From the NCBI GenBank assembly GCA_028023455.1, contig JAQFVV010012422.1, positions 6,631,710 to 6,695,709 on the forward strand: a DNA stretch of 64,000 nucleotides. The letters run 5' to 3'. The stretch comes from Epiperipatus broadwayi (Eukaryota; Onychophora; Udeonychophora; Euonychophora; Peripatidae). Position 1 is the first letter of the stretch; each line of letters opens with the position of its first letter. The notes under the pieces are model-generated. The model worked only from the letters and a program-made list of their open reading frames with translations. It was not told where the DNA came from and did no database searches. The translations under genes and the position numbers were made by a program. Shown here in pieces: positions 23,646 to 35,390 of the stretch.

Positions 23646-26600
23646 GAATATTATGAAAAAAAAGACGTTTAAAATTTATAATATATACAAAGTTATGTAT
23701 ACCTAAAAAAAAACAATGTATATGTACTTAAACATTTACAACATAAACTATATATGTTTTATTCACTTGAAACAGAAAATGAAGTGAACTGGATGTTTAA
23801 AAAAATACATCAAATATGTGAGAGAGGTTGGTATCACTTGTGGGTTGATTGGTAGTTGTGATAGGATTGAGCTGATATGAAATATGCATTGAGATAACTA
23901 TAACTAACTGTGAGAAATATATACATCTGTATGTGTGGGTAAAAAACTACAAATACCCATTATATATATACTATATGTAAGTTCCAAATAATTTTACCAT
24001 TAAAAATAATAATATATATATTTTAATTAATCAGTAGCACTTTCGATTATGTTGTAAACATTATCAACTGTAAAGTAAAATAGAGTTGAATAAAGCCATA
24101 AAGGGAAAGAACATTTTGAGAAGTCACAAGACTAAGGACTAATTGTAAAATGGAATCCAATTTTTTTAAAATCTTACTAAGCAATAGAATTCAGTATATT
24201 AAAGATTTATATTTTGACATTTCAACCTTTTCCCATAAAATGAAGAATGAAAATGATCAATTATTGAAACAAGACATTTCTAGCATAGAAAAGTATTATT
24301 AAAGCTAAGGCCTCAATGCACTGGCTGATTATTTCCGGACTCTTAATAGAGCTATTTCTGGGAGGGAAAGAAGAGCTGAAAATCAAAGAAAGATATTTTA
24401 TAAATTGCAAGATTTTTAAGTTAGATTTTAACAAGTATGTTAATATACTGACTTTTAAAATTAAACTGCATGCCATTCACAAATCTTATCTGGCAGAGAA
24501 ATTTTATTCAAAACAAAAATATAGTAAGAAATTTTCATAGGATTGAAACAGGGAAAGAACTATTTTATTTCTTGGTATAATTCAACATAATATATTTTAA
24601 GACCCTAAAAAAATGTAAAGATTATTATTGTGCACCATGCCAACCAAAAAGGAAGCATGCAAAAACTAACAAATTATTTGAGAAAATGATGGGTACTAAT
24701 ATGAGTAAAACTTGAATATCTTAATGAATCATAAATAATTTCAGTATCATATTCTACTCTTACATAACATGAATTTGTATATGCAATAACACTTCACAAT
24801 AACAGCACATCCTTAATGTACCTTCAGTGTAATTATGCACAAATCTTCTTTTCAGTAGTATTTAATATTTTTTTGTTAACTTAATCATGCTTATATCTAA
24901 CGTATGTAATAAAAAAACATACATAGTGCTGATGTTAGATTGTTTCAATGCCCATCTGTGAAATGTTTTAACAAGCATTTCTTACAAAATATTTGTTACT
25001 GTAAACAAATCTTGATTAAATTTATTATTATACATAAATAATAAATTTAAATGAACTATGGGGTGGTATATAATTAACAGATAAAATTTAGTACATTTTA
25101 TTATTTACCAAATATATACATTTATGGGGTCATGTGATGTGTCCCAATCATAATATTTTGGGAGCAATAACTCCATTGCATAAGATGTATGTTTTTTTTT
25201 AAAATGCCAAATTAGAATTGATTAAACTAAATGAACAAGGTACATCTATGAGTAACAAAGCCTTAACAGGTACCAATCATGTGGTAAAATATAAGTTTCT
25301 AAACAAAAAGTACTATTCCTACGAATGATAAAACATTCAGTGAACATGATCACTTGTTGTGGAAATGGAAAAACCTTTAATGATATGAATAGAAAATCAA
25401 ACTATCCATCATGTTCTTCTAAGCTAAATATTATGCAGAGAAAGGTTTTTTTGATTTCATGAAAACTTGTAGAGGGTGGATGAAGTTCAAAACAAGTCAG
25501 GACTGGGTTTTTAGATTTAAGAAATGAAGTAGTTTTTTTTCTATATGAAAAAAATAATATTGCAGGAAAAAAACAATAGTAAAATTGTTTATGAAATAAT
25601 TAAATAAAATATAATTGTATTAATAATATAATATTAGGTTGAAGTAATTTTTAATATCTTATAATGACAATAATATAGTTTCATCTCTATATGCATTTAG
25701 GAATTAAAGAAGATCTAATTCACTTAACAAAAGAAGGTCTAGTCCCCATTTAATCTTTGATACAAAATGTGACTATTTCCGAAACAACTTTTGCTTACCA
25801 CTTTCTTAGAAATCTCTATAATACTTCAAAGTGGTACTGTTGCTTAAATTATAACAATATAATTTATACCATTTGAAAGATCTGTATGCCAATAATTGGA
25901 TTGAAATTTTAGGGTAAATACTTCTAAGTGAATGAGTCCAATATAAAAATACAGCTAGAACACCATCATCACAAACCTTCAGAAAAACAATAAACATCAT
26001 TAGTTTAAATTTTTATTATTAAATGGCAGAAGTTGTCAACACAAAGTACTTTATAGCTCAAAAATGACAAAATGCAGAACTCAAATTGCACAAAATGGTG
26101 TCTCTTCTCATTTTATTTGTCAAGGAAGAACAATTCGCAAGTTATATTGAGAAATATCTGGTCATGTGCTTTTTACAAATTTATGCACATTCACCCATAA
26201 GCATCAGTTTGTTTTCCATTAAAATGATTTTATTTAATAAATATAAATTATATCACATCTCTTAAGGTTTAGTTATCAATTTAGTTCACATTTAAAGCAG
26301 TTGTAAAAATATTGTACATACTTTTTTCTAAAGTATTCTCTAAGGTATGTATACTGCATTAATTTTAGTCATAGATATAGAATTTAAAAACAAATTAATA
26401 TTGCTGTCAAAAATTTTTTTTTGAAGTAAATGTACAGTTAAAATTATGGAAACTTAAATGCTAAATATAATATCATTAAATCTCTATTGATAAAAATATT
26501 TTCTTTAAAAAGCATTATCCTAAGTGTTATACTGTAGTAATTTTATCCATGGGCTATAAACACAGAATTTGAAAGTGGATTTATGTTAACATTAAAAAAG

Positions 26601-27724
26601 AACTGGACTTATATTAAAAATGATGGAATATAATTGTAAAACATAGAATTATTACACCAATGGATGTCATTGGTGGAAATAGCAAATGTTACAATAAGTG
26701 CTACTTTACTGGATGATATAAATAACTATGTGCATAAAATTTTTCAGAACAATGCATCAGATAGTCTTGTCACATTTTGCAAGCTTAATTTATTTATCTT
26801 AACTAGCTTTTCTTAAAAATTCTTTTTATACACATACAAATATAAAGAGGTCATAAAAATGGGGGTCAAAACATTATTTCTAAAATGGAAAGTAATAAAA
26901 TAGCTGGTGATTTAAGTTCTCAATAAGCTATGGTTAAATCAATTATCTAAAACCATTTTAACTAATAAAAATAGAATATATTTTAAAATGCATAGATAGC
27001 AAAAAATCCATATGTAGAAGTTTGCCTCATAACATTATGGAATAAATGAAAACTTTTGCAATTGTGGATTAATCAGAAGAAAATTTCAAATGATTCCATC
27101 AATGAGGCAATCATTTGTGGAAAAGCCAATCAATTATTTGATTATTTTTTTGCTAAGATTCTTAGTATGAGTGCTATTTCTTGAAGGAGTTTATTACCAG
27201 AAAAGTATGGGTCATCAGATTCAGGAAAAAAATTGCAAATCATTAGAAGTGATGGTAAGAATGTTTGTGCAAATAGGATCACTATTGAATGTTATCTTGA
27301 GGATATTAGGTATGAGAAAATGAAAATTCTGAAATCAACGAACTGTACATTTTTGTTAGTTTTATTTTTTGTTTAAACTCTTTCTTAGCAAATTCTCTAG
27401 TCAAGTTTTACTCAGATAGCATTTAAAGTCTCTCTGCCCACAGGTGTACTGCAATTTTGTCAAGAAATATTTCCAAATGAACAATTATACATTTTAATTT
27501 ATAAATATCAGAAGTCATCCATAACATATAAAGTTTGATAGTTAAAGACTAACCTGCAGAATTCAACTTGCACAAAATGGCAGCACTTGTTAATATTGTA
27601 TTTGTAAAGCAGAAAAGATTGTAAAAGTTTTGCTGTTTCCAGTTTGTTTTTGATTATTTGAAAAAATATTTTTATTTGATATTGTATAGTTATAATTAAA
27701 AATTAAATACTGCATAATGCTATC
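23646..27724. other. About 4 kb AT-rich, intron-like sequence
   Basis: No exon could be identified on either strand by eye. A motif close to TGCAGAAYTCAAMTTGCACAAAATGG occurs near 26071 and again near 27556, hinting at an old duplicated repeat. A reading frame at about 27060-27330 (plus) has a coding-like look (ICGKANQLFDYFFAK) but contains a stop and could not be assigned. Confidence 0.45.
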
Positions 27725-28164
27725 CTAGAAATTATAAATAAGATAGAAATTCATATAACATTACAATACTAGCCAAAACAGTAAAATTTTACTAAAATTC
27801 TTCCACAATCATAATTTCACCTATTAACAAATAGATCTTTTGACAATCATTGGTGGTCGAGTGGTCAGCACAGTTGCCTTACAAGCAGTTGTCCCAGGTT
27901 TGCAGGTTCGCTTCCCGGCAGATGCTCTGACACATGGAAAAAAACAAAATAGATCTTTTCAAGTAAAATTCAACTAACCATACAATATATTGAAATAAAT
28001 GATGGGAAGGCTATTTTATTTTGTATATACATGTTGTATGAATTTCACTTGAAAAAGGCCTATTTGTAGATAGATAAAACCATGGTTGTGGAAGAATTTT
28101 AGTAAAATTTTGTTGTTTTGGCTAGTATTGTAGTGTTATATTAATTTCTATTTTATATTTCTAG
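27725..28164. repeat. Inverted-repeat element interrupted by a SINE
   Basis: The left arm (27725-27841 continuing at 27960-27978) and right arm (28032-28164) are inverted copies. Both begin at the outside with CTAGAAAT and share TACAATACTAGCCAAAACA and TTTTACTAAAATTCTTCCACAA. The SINE at 27842-27946 splits the left arm. The element has no coding sequence and looks like a MITE. Confidence 0.75.
27842..27946 (+). repeat. tRNA-derived SINE with 13-bp target duplications
   Basis: The head contains an A-box-like TGGTCGAGTGGTCAGCAC and the body a B-box-like GGTTCGCTTCCCGGC, then ATGCTCTGACACATGG and an A-rich tail. AAATAGATCTTTT flanks it on both sides (27829-27841 and 27947-27959), the signature of LINE-mediated insertion. 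It is not a working tRNA gene because the acceptor and anticodon stems do not form. Confidence 0.9.
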
Positions 28165-28975
28165 TTATATGCTGTTTTTAGAAGGATTAAACTTATATTA
28201 TAGAAAAGAAGAAAAAGTTATGTTATTCTAGCTTAACATAAAAAGTAGGTTTTTTTTTTTTTTACTTAAATAAATTTATATCTTTTATCAACTTTCCATT
28301 CTTTGTTATATTTAAAATTAATTTCAATAAAAATTTTGTTAAAAAATATTTTTGTTTTTGATAAAAACATTCATTATTCAAAGAGAAGATGCTTTATATT
28401 TCTACAAAAGTTAACCTCAATTTAATTACGTTATTTGACAACGAAAAAGAAAAATTAAAAGTTGAATTTTGTTTTCATTAAAATCTAACTACATAATACA
28501 CAACTATTTTCATATGTATATTTTACATTTATATTTGTATCTTTATTTTTCTGCTTAAGTGGTTGTTTTAAATGTCAACTTTTAATCTAGGCTTGAACAG
28601 ATTACCCCTAAATATACTTATTTCAATGTAAGCTGCAATAATAAATTATCTTTTGGAACGTAATATTTTAAATTAATAAGGGTTTCCTGAGTGAAGCATA
28701 AATAAAAAATATAGAATAGATTCAAGTAGAAAAGATTTAAATTGTGGAAAAGTCATATAATAATATAAATAAAACTATCCCACAATTCATCTACCTACGT
28801 CTATCCCATAATTTTCAAATTTGTACAGTATTCAAAAAGCTTTCTTTAAAAGAAATCTTGTCTGAATATTGGAAAAAAGTAAAATTTATTAATATATATA
28901 TAAGTATGTAAACATATTATTTTGATAAACACTTAAATTATTATTTTTTAAAGTTTAAGAACTACTTTATCTTAC
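28165..28975. other. Intron-like AT-rich sequence downstream of the PLC exon
   Basis: Follows the splice donor of the minus-strand exon at 28976-29105. No downstream exon was recognised within this window. Confidence 0.5.
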
Positions 28976-29105
28976 GTCAAAGATATGTCGTGCTATATTC
29001 TGATTCATGCTGATGTTCATCCGCTTCAAAACGATGAGACATTCGTCAAACGTCAAACAGTTATCTTTATTGATGTCAGCTTTTTTAAAATGATCTTTTA
29101 TCCAT
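28976..29105 (-). CDS. Single exon of a delta-type phosphoinositide phospholipase C (EF-hand region)
   Basis: On the minus strand the exon is bounded by TTTTTCTCAG (acceptor) and GTAAGATAA (donor). It is 130 bp: one base completing a codon, then 43 codons ending in phase 0. The protein starts WIKDHFKKADINKDNC and continues LTFDECLIVLKRMN to ARHIFD. A 12-residue EF-hand loop is visible with D1, N3, D5, C7, T9 and E12 in D-I-N-K-D-N-C-L-T-F-D-E, followed by the helix. PLC-delta proteins have the same arrangement directly after the PH domain (W-x(4-5)-F/L-x-K/R-A/G-D-x-N-x-D...). These enzymes hydrolyse phosphatidylinositol 4,5-bisphosphate at the plasma membrane to inositol trisphosphate and diacylglycerol. 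PH-domain exons should lie at higher coordinates and catalytic X/Y exons at lower ones; neither was found here. PLC-eta or an inactive PLC-like protein is less likely but possible. Confidence 0.82.
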
Positions 29106-29569
29106 CTGAGAAAAAGTTAAGAATCATTATAAATTAATATTTAATTATTTTGTAGACATTAAGTAATTCTATTTATTATTCATCATTAGTTATCGCAGTA
29201 AGCAAAGGAAACTGCTAGCAACAAGAGATTACATAAAAATAAAAACATATAAATTTTTATTTATTTATTAATTAATTATCTCAATAAAGAGTAAAGTGGT
29301 TGAATTAAGAGCTTTAAATATTTGAATGTATACGGATCAATAAATTATGTATAAAGTCAGTATTTTAAGTATAATATGAATTGGTTAATGGAAAGTAAAT
29401 AATTAATCATGTTTGCCTAATACTGTTGCGTAAAGATAATTTGAAATTATAAACACTACAGTTTTGATTCCTTGTAAATATAAGCATTAAATGTGTGAAT
29501 TTTTATTTACAATCTAAGTCATTACTAACTTTAACACGTATATAAGTGTGTCAAAAACACTTATGGTTA
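29106..29569. other. Intron-like AT-rich sequence upstream of the PLC exon
   Basis: Contains the pyrimidine-rich acceptor context on the minus strand immediately beside 29106. Nothing else recognised. Confidence 0.5.
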
Positions 29570-29705
29570 GTGGACCAACTGGCATACTCAAACTTGGGGA
29601 TCAAACCCAAATAGGTAAAATTTGAAAATTTTTTGTCTTCCAAACAGAATGATAATTTTTTTATATGGTCTTATATCCAACTGAGCTAGCCAATCGTATT
29701 GGTTG
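29570..29705 (-). repeat. Second type of tRNA-like SINE (degenerate)
   Basis: Read on the minus strand it begins TGGCTAGCTCAGTTGG, an excellent A box, and further on has GGGTTTGATCCCC, a good B box, followed by a T-rich inserted region and ATGCCAGTTGG. The distance between boxes is greater than in a tRNA because of an AT-rich insertion. It differs from the other SINE family in the window in its head sequence. Confidence 0.5.
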
Positions 29706-30164
29706 GTAAATGGTCATCTATCTTTTCTTGACTTTAGAATGAACCATGGATGAAGCCCCACCAAACTTTCATCAACTGGAAAACCCGGTGAATAGTTCTT
29801 TATCTGTCATTATTCTATGAGACTTCAAGGAGTGTTCATTATAAAAAAATTGTTTGAAAAGACTTTGCCTTGCAGTGGGCTATTAAAAAACTTTTAGCCT
29901 TTTCACCTTTACATATTGTAGGCTTTGTGCCATAGTAGTCAGCATATCTGTCTGTCATCTTTTTTTAGGTCATGAGTAAGCTTAGGACTTTTTTTTATAT
30001 ATTTGTCCCATGGCCAACCCAGAATAATGGTTAGAAAATAAGCACTGTACTATTATTCATTGAAGTATGAGTTCTAGGCTAATTTGAAATTGATCATAGC
30101 TTTTATTGCCAGTAATTGGAAGGAAGAGATCACACTAACTTAGGAGTGTATTTATGATTCACTT
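29706..30164. other. Spacer upstream of RTE copy 2
   Basis: No gene recognised. Weak SINE-like words near 29930-29990 (GCCATAGTAGTCAGCATA, GGTCATGAGTAAG) are too decayed to call. Confidence 0.4.
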
Positions 30165-30404
30165 TTATGTTGAAATTCCTAATGTCCACTCATTGCAGCT
30201 GTTATTACTATGTGATTATTCATATAGTATACGAACATGGATGGGCTGCTCACCAACACGCATTAGCCAGCGTGGTGAGTTTATTGGCTTTTTACCTCTG
30301 AGTTTAAGATCAAGAAACACCATGGTCTTTCTTCTCAGTGCCTGATAAGGCAGAATGAATGTTTGTGTAAATGATAAATATTTTTCCAATACATATATAC
30401 AATT

Positions 30405-31784
30405 ATGACAGACAAAAATAAAGCATGGCCCTTATTCCCAGGAGGCTGTAAAGTCACCAACCAAGGCAGTGGTTGGTGGCCGAAGGCAGAGGGTGCTAAG
30501 AATCCCCTGATTGTGGACCCAGGCTGCCATTTGATGACGACTTTTTATTTAGGTACTTACAACTGCAGATCACTTTCAAGTGAAGGAAGATTGCAAGAAT
30601 TAGAAGAAGAATTGTCTTATATTAAATGGGACATTATTGGACTTTGTGAAGTTAGAAGAAAAGGTGAAGAAACAATTGATTTAAAAAGTGGACATATACT
30701 CTATTATAAAGGCACACATATTGGAAATACAAGTGGAGTAGGATTCATTATAAATAAAAAGTGGAAGAACAATATTGTGGAGATTGATGGTGTATCGGAC
30801 AGAGTTGCAAGATTAGTTATACAACTTAATAGCAGATACCAAATGCAGATAATTCAGGTTTATGCCCCAACAAGTTCTCATAGTGATGAAGTAGTAGAAG
30901 ATTTTTATATGGATGTACAAAAGGCTTTTGATCAGAGTAAACAACATTTTAAAATTGTTATGGGAGACTTTAATGCTAGAATTGGTAGACAAATGAAAGA
31001 TGAAATTGCTGTAGGTAATTTTGGTTATGGTAATAGAAATGAGAGAGGACATAGACTTGTGGAGTTTGCAGAAAAAGAAAAACTTTATATTATGAATTCA
31101 TTTTTTGAGAAAAATGTTAAAAGGAAATGGACATGGAAGCATCCAAATGAAGGTACAGCAGAATTGGATTATATTTTGACTAACAGGAAATACATATTTC
31201 AAGATTGTAATGTTCTTAATAAATTTAACACAGGAAGTGATCATCGATTAGTAAGGTGTAAGTTACATGTTAATGTAAAACTAGAGAGACAAAAATTATT
31301 GAGAAAAACAATATTTACAGTTGATATTCCTAATCTTCAGAAACATTCTAATGAATTTAAATTAGAACTTACAAATAGGTTTCAAGTGTTAGGAGATTTT
31401 GAACATGATTCAGATTTGAATGAAATTAATATGAAAATAACTGATACACTTTTAAAAACTGCAACAAAGATAGCTGGTAGAAAAAAGCAGCAATTGACTA
31501 ATAAAATTTCTACTGAGACTAGAGAATTTATGAAGAAAAGAAGGAATATGAAGATATACAAAAATGATGTATTAAAAAGAATTGAATATCTCGAATTTTG
31601 TAAAATGGTATGGAAAAGAGTTGAAAATGATATAAGAAAGTATAACTGTGAAATAGCAAGGAAAGCTGTAGAAGAAAATAAAAGTCTCAAGAATGTTAAA
31701 CAACATTTTGGTATTGGTAGGAAATTTATATCTGCAATAAGAAAAAAGATGGAATTATTACTAAAAAGAGAGATGACATCATGA
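30405..31784 (+). pseudogene. RTE ORF2, endonuclease part (first frame)
   Basis: 459 codons. After about 45 residues comes the exonuclease-endonuclease-phosphatase (APE-type) domain: TYNCRSL at its start, ...LCEVRRKGEE with the catalytic Glu, VYAPTSSHSDE, MGDFNARIG with Asp and Asn, ELDYILTNR, and TGSDHRLVRC with the terminal Asp-His pair. This enzyme makes the nick that primes reverse transcription. The frame then continues through the basic linker (KQQLTNKISTETREF). It ends shortly after ISAIRKK because of an indel in the A-run near 31742-31748; copy 1 has its own interruption at the equivalent place. In the intact protein this would continue straight into the RT frame that starts at 31781. 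Confidence 0.9.
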
Positions 31785-32629
31785 AATTGGTAGAAGATTT
31801 TTATCAAGAATTATATAGTAATAAAGAACAAGTACCTCCTATATCTATTACATCTTCCGAATTGCCCAGAATTTTAAATGAAGAAGTGAGACATGCAATT
31901 AAATGTATGAAGAAAGGAAAGGCTCCAGGAAATGATGGAATTATAATTGATATATTAAAAGAAGGAGGTGAAGAAATAGAAACAATTTTAGCAAAGTTAT
32001 ATACCAAATGTCTAAATGATAAAGATGTACCGGAAGATTGGAAGAATGCAGTAATAATATTAATATTTAAAAAAGGTGATAAAGAAGATATTAGAAATTA
32101 CAGACCTATCAGCCTTTTATCAGTTTTATATAAAATTTTTACCAAGATAATTACAACTCGTCTACAGAGAACTTTGGATTTCCACCAACCAAGAGAACAA
32201 GCTGGATTTAAAAGTGGTTTTAGTACAATAGATCATATCCAGGTATTGAGAGAAGTCATAGAAAGGACAAATGAATATGAGTTGTCATTATGTTTTGGAT
32301 TTGTAGATTATGAAAAGGCATTCGATTCTATACACATTTCTTCAGTGATTAAAGCATTGGATCATCAAGGTATAGATCCAGGATATTGTCATATTTTAAA
32401 GAATATTTATAAAAATGCAACAGCAACAATTAGATTACATAATGATACTGGAAAAATCAACATTGAGAAAGGTGTAAGGCAAGGTGACTCCATATCTCCA
32501 AAACTTTTTACAGCAGTGCTGCAAGAAGTATTTTGTGGATTAAAATGGGAAACTAAAGGAATGAAAGTAAATGGAGAGTATTTAAGTCATTTAGATTTTG
32601 CAGATGATGTAGTTGTTTTTTGCAAATAA
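31781..32629 (+). pseudogene. RTE ORF2, reverse transcriptase part (second frame)
   Basis: 282 codons with the ordered RT motifs: KAPGNDGIIIDILKE, LIFKKGDKEDIRNYRPISLL, QAGFKSGFST, FGFVDYEKAFDSI (first catalytic Asp), GVRQGDSISPKLFTAVLQE, and LDFADDVVVFCK (FADD, the second and third catalytic Asp). It stops just after FADD at a run of T residues near 32615, where the reading should shift into the frame beginning at 32613. The ATG at 31781 is internal to the protein, not a true start. Confidence 0.9.
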
Positions 32630-33551
32630 TGCTTCAGAGCTGCAGGAAATGTTGCAGGAGTTAGCAGATGAAAGTAGAAAAGTAGGACTAAAGATAAATG
32701 TTAAAAAGACTAAAGTAATGTTTAATCGATTTGCTCAAAATATGAAAATAAAGATTGATTATGAAGAATTAGAAGAAGTTAACAGTTACAAATACCTAGG
32801 TCAGATTATTAATACAGATGGAAACATAATGGAGGAAATTAATCATAGAATTAAACTTGGTTGGAGTGCTTTTGGTAGAAATAACTTGATACTAAAAGGA
32901 AATATGCCTATGTGTTTGAAAAGAATGGTTTTTAACAAATGTGTTTTACCAGTTCTTACTTATGGATCTGAGACTTGGACACTTAATAGAAGAGCAATAC
33001 AGAGACTTCAGACCACTCAAAGGAGTATGGAGAGATGTATGTTGGGAGTAACAAGAAGAGATCGAAAACACAATGGATGGGTAAGACAACAAACAGGTGT
33101 TACTGACCTTATTGAAAAAATTAAAAGATTGAAATGGAGTTGGGCTGGACATATTGCTAGAAGAAATGAAAATAGATGGACAATTGAAATTTTAAACTGG
33201 ATTCCAAGAGATTGTAAAAGACCCAGAAAGAGACCACATGTGAGATGGATGGATGAAATAAGAAAATGTGCAGGGGTGTTGTGGAAAAGAGAAGCTAAAG
33301 ATTGGAGAAGATGGATTAAACTTGGAGAGACCTTCATCCTGCAGTGGATTGATAATGATGATGATGATATATACATTGACACATGCATACATATAACAAT
33401 TTTCTATACAATGCAAATGGCTATTTCAAATTTTGAAATGTTTGTATTTTCAAAATCCAATCTTTCTACTTGTTTACCTATCTACAGATCTATCTATCTA
33501 TCTGTCCATATCTATTCATCTATTTATCTGTCCGTCTATCTATTCATCTAG
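32613..33551 (+). pseudogene. RTE ORF2, C-terminal part (third frame), reading through the tail
   Basis: Starts just after FADD with FANNASELQEMLQELADES, then KVGLKINVKKTKVMF, YKYLGQIINTDG, LTYGSETWTLNRR, WSWAGHIARR and RWMDEIRKCAG, the usual end of RTE proteins. The element-encoded part ends around 33350, where the (GAT)n tail reads as Asp codons. The remaining roughly 65 codons are genomic flank and tetranucleotide satellite (Tyr/Leu/Ser/Ile rich), not element protein. Confidence 0.88.
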
Positions 33552-33606
33552 TCATCTATCTATACATCTTTAAGCCAAAGCACCCATCTGTCTGTCTATC
33601 TGTCTG

Positions 33607-33664
<58 letters not shown>

Positions 33665-33710
33665 CATCCATCCATCCATCCATCCATCTATCTATCTATC
33701 TATCTGTCTA

Positions 33711-33743
<33 letters not shown>

Positions 33744-33792
33744 TTTTCTGTCTGTCTGTCTGTCTGTGTCTGTCTATCTATCTATCTATCTA
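33484..33792 (+). repeat. Compound tetranucleotide satellite (TCTA/TCCA/TCTG)n
   Basis: Blocks of CTAT, CCAT and CTGT units of changing composition over about 310 bp. It begins shortly after the RTE tail. Open frames through it are artefacts. Confidence 0.95.
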
Positions 33793-34348
33793 ATTTAAAT
33801 AAAATTTCTAATTCTTTCATATCTAAAGTATATACTATTTATATAATAACAATATTATCTCCTATAGTGACTTATCCCAGACACTGGTCGATACTTTCAT
33901 AAATCTGAGAGATCAAAACTATTGCATTACATGATTATTATGTAATTGAATTATCTTCGTGATAGATAATAACTGAAAATGAAAAACTGGGACTTACAAA
34001 ATCAAGATTGTATTAAATTTCCAGAATGAAACTTATACAAAGAATAAGAAGTAAAAAAAATCTCAGTTCAACCTTTAAGTGAAACAACTGTTCTCTGCCT
34101 GCTGATTTGGTATTCCATTATTCCTTACACTCCCAAATACAAGTCATTTTCTTTTTCAGAGTTCTTCTTTATCTTCTCATTCTGAAAATTTATACTTCTG
34201 CCCACAAACCTTTACGTCATTTTTAAAAGTCTCCTAACATATATAAAATGATAATATTTAAAATTCACTTAACTGATCTTTCCTGGCTATAAAACTACTT
34301 TTTGTTACTTTACTACTTAGATTTGTTATTAAGTCAAGCATTTAGAAC

Positions 34349-34350
<2 letters not shown>
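33793..34350. other. AT-rich spacer before the (ATT)n tract
   Basis: No coding or repeat signal assigned. Confidence 0.5.

Positions 34351-34409
<59 letters not shown>
34351..34409 (+). repeat. (ATT)n microsatellite abutting the 5' end of the CR1-like LINE
   Basis: About 19 perfect ATT units that stop exactly where unique LINE leader sequence (GATTACTTCCGGTTTTC) begins. A far longer tract of the same repeat follows the LINE's 3' end. Confidence 0.95.
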
Positions 34410-34473
34410 GATTACTTCCGGTTTTCTAGTGTAAAGACGTGTTTACTTGTTCTCTTGATTTTTTAAATTTTTA

Positions 34474-35378
34474 ATGATGGATTCATGTTCTATTTGTAAA
34501 GAACTTTTACCAAAAAATGGTAATTTCGTATCCTGCTTTGGTTGTACGTCCGGTATGCACTTTGCATGTGCATCGTTGAGTGATACTACTTACCGAAGAA
34601 TGTCTATAAAAAAGAAGCAAGAATGGAGGTGTGCTGCTTGTAGAGTTAGTTTTTCTAAGGCTAGTGATGTTTTGGATTCATCTATGACTGCTAAAAATTC
34701 ACCTGATTTAATTTTGAAGGAAATTTTGGATAAATTAAAATTATTGCCGGTGATTCACAACACAATTTCAGAGTTATCTCAAGCAGTTGCTAATTTGCGG
34801 ACAGAAGTTATTTCTTTGCGTGAAAATGTGGATCGGAATAATCAAGAAATAATTCGTCTTTCTAATTCTTGTACTTCAAATGAGAATGAGATTTTGTTAT
34901 TGAAAGATAAATTACATTCTATGGAACGATTTAATCTGGATCATGAAATTGAAATACAGGGTTTGCCTTGTCAAGAAAATGAAAATTTGCCGTTAATTTT
35001 AACTAACGTGGCGGACAAGCTCGGTGTTACAGATGTCGCTGTAGATTTGGAAAACGTTTTTCGTACAAAAATAAATCAGGAGCTCCAGGTTTTATTGTAG
35101 CTCGTTTTAAATCACGAAATTCTGCCATACAGTTTTTAATAAATAAAAAAACTGTTTTAACAGTTTCTCAAATTTTGCCTGGGGTTAATAATAACAAACG
35201 TATTTATATTAATCAGCGTTTGACTCCATTCAATAGAAGGCTTTTATGGTTGGCGAAACAGAAGTTACGTTCTGGTCAAGGTTTTGCTTTCATTCATAAT
35301 GGATCAGTGTATGTGAGAAAAGATTATAATTCTCCTCGTGTTTTAATTAGAAATGAAAGTGATTTGGAGTCATTCTGA
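34474..35378 (+). pseudogene. LINE ORF1 protein: PHD-like finger, coiled coil, FP-type C-terminus
   Basis: Starts with MMDSCSICKELL. Cys5, Cys8, Cys21, Cys24, His29, Cys32, Cys53 and Cys56 form a C4HC3 PHD-like finger. Residues about 85-155 are a predicted coiled coil (LRTEVISLRENVDRNN, IIRLSNS, EILLLKDKLHSMERF). The frame stops at 35100 owing to a frameshift close to AATCAGGAGCTCC and resumes from 35175 to 35378, where TPFNRRLLWLAKQKLR, GFAFIHNGSVYVRK and SPRVLIRNESDL resemble the C-terminal domain shared with baculovirus FP-like proteins and many LINE ORF1s. ORF1 proteins bind the element RNA to form the transposition particle. Only 12 bp separate it from ORF2. Confidence 0.8.
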
Positions 35379-35390
35379 AATTTATTTATT

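Larger units (their letters stand above)
30165..33370 (+). mobile_element. RTE-clade non-LTR retrotransposon, copy 2 (best preserved)
   Basis: The 5' end lies near the block ATTCCTAATGTCCACTC, where copies 1 and 3 continue further upstream, so this copy is slightly 5'-truncated. It then runs through the whole endonuclease-RT coding region to a (GAT)n tail at about 33353-33368. Only two frameshifts interrupt the coding region, both beside homopolymer runs. That makes it the youngest and most nearly intact RTE in the window. A tetranucleotide satellite follows about 115 bp downstream. Confidence 0.9.

Noticed and set aside
27060-27330. Possible transposase-like frame (ICGKANQLFDYFFAK...)
   Set aside because: Some resemblance to CENP-B/Tigger-type DNA-binding regions was considered, but the match is too weak and the frame is broken by a stop.
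27842-27946. Functional tRNA gene
   Set aside because: A and B boxes are present but no cloverleaf forms, an A-tail and target duplications flank it, and related truncated copies exist; it is a SINE.
33470-33793. Tyr/Leu/Ser-rich frame after RTE copy 2
   Set aside because: Translation of a tetranucleotide satellite.
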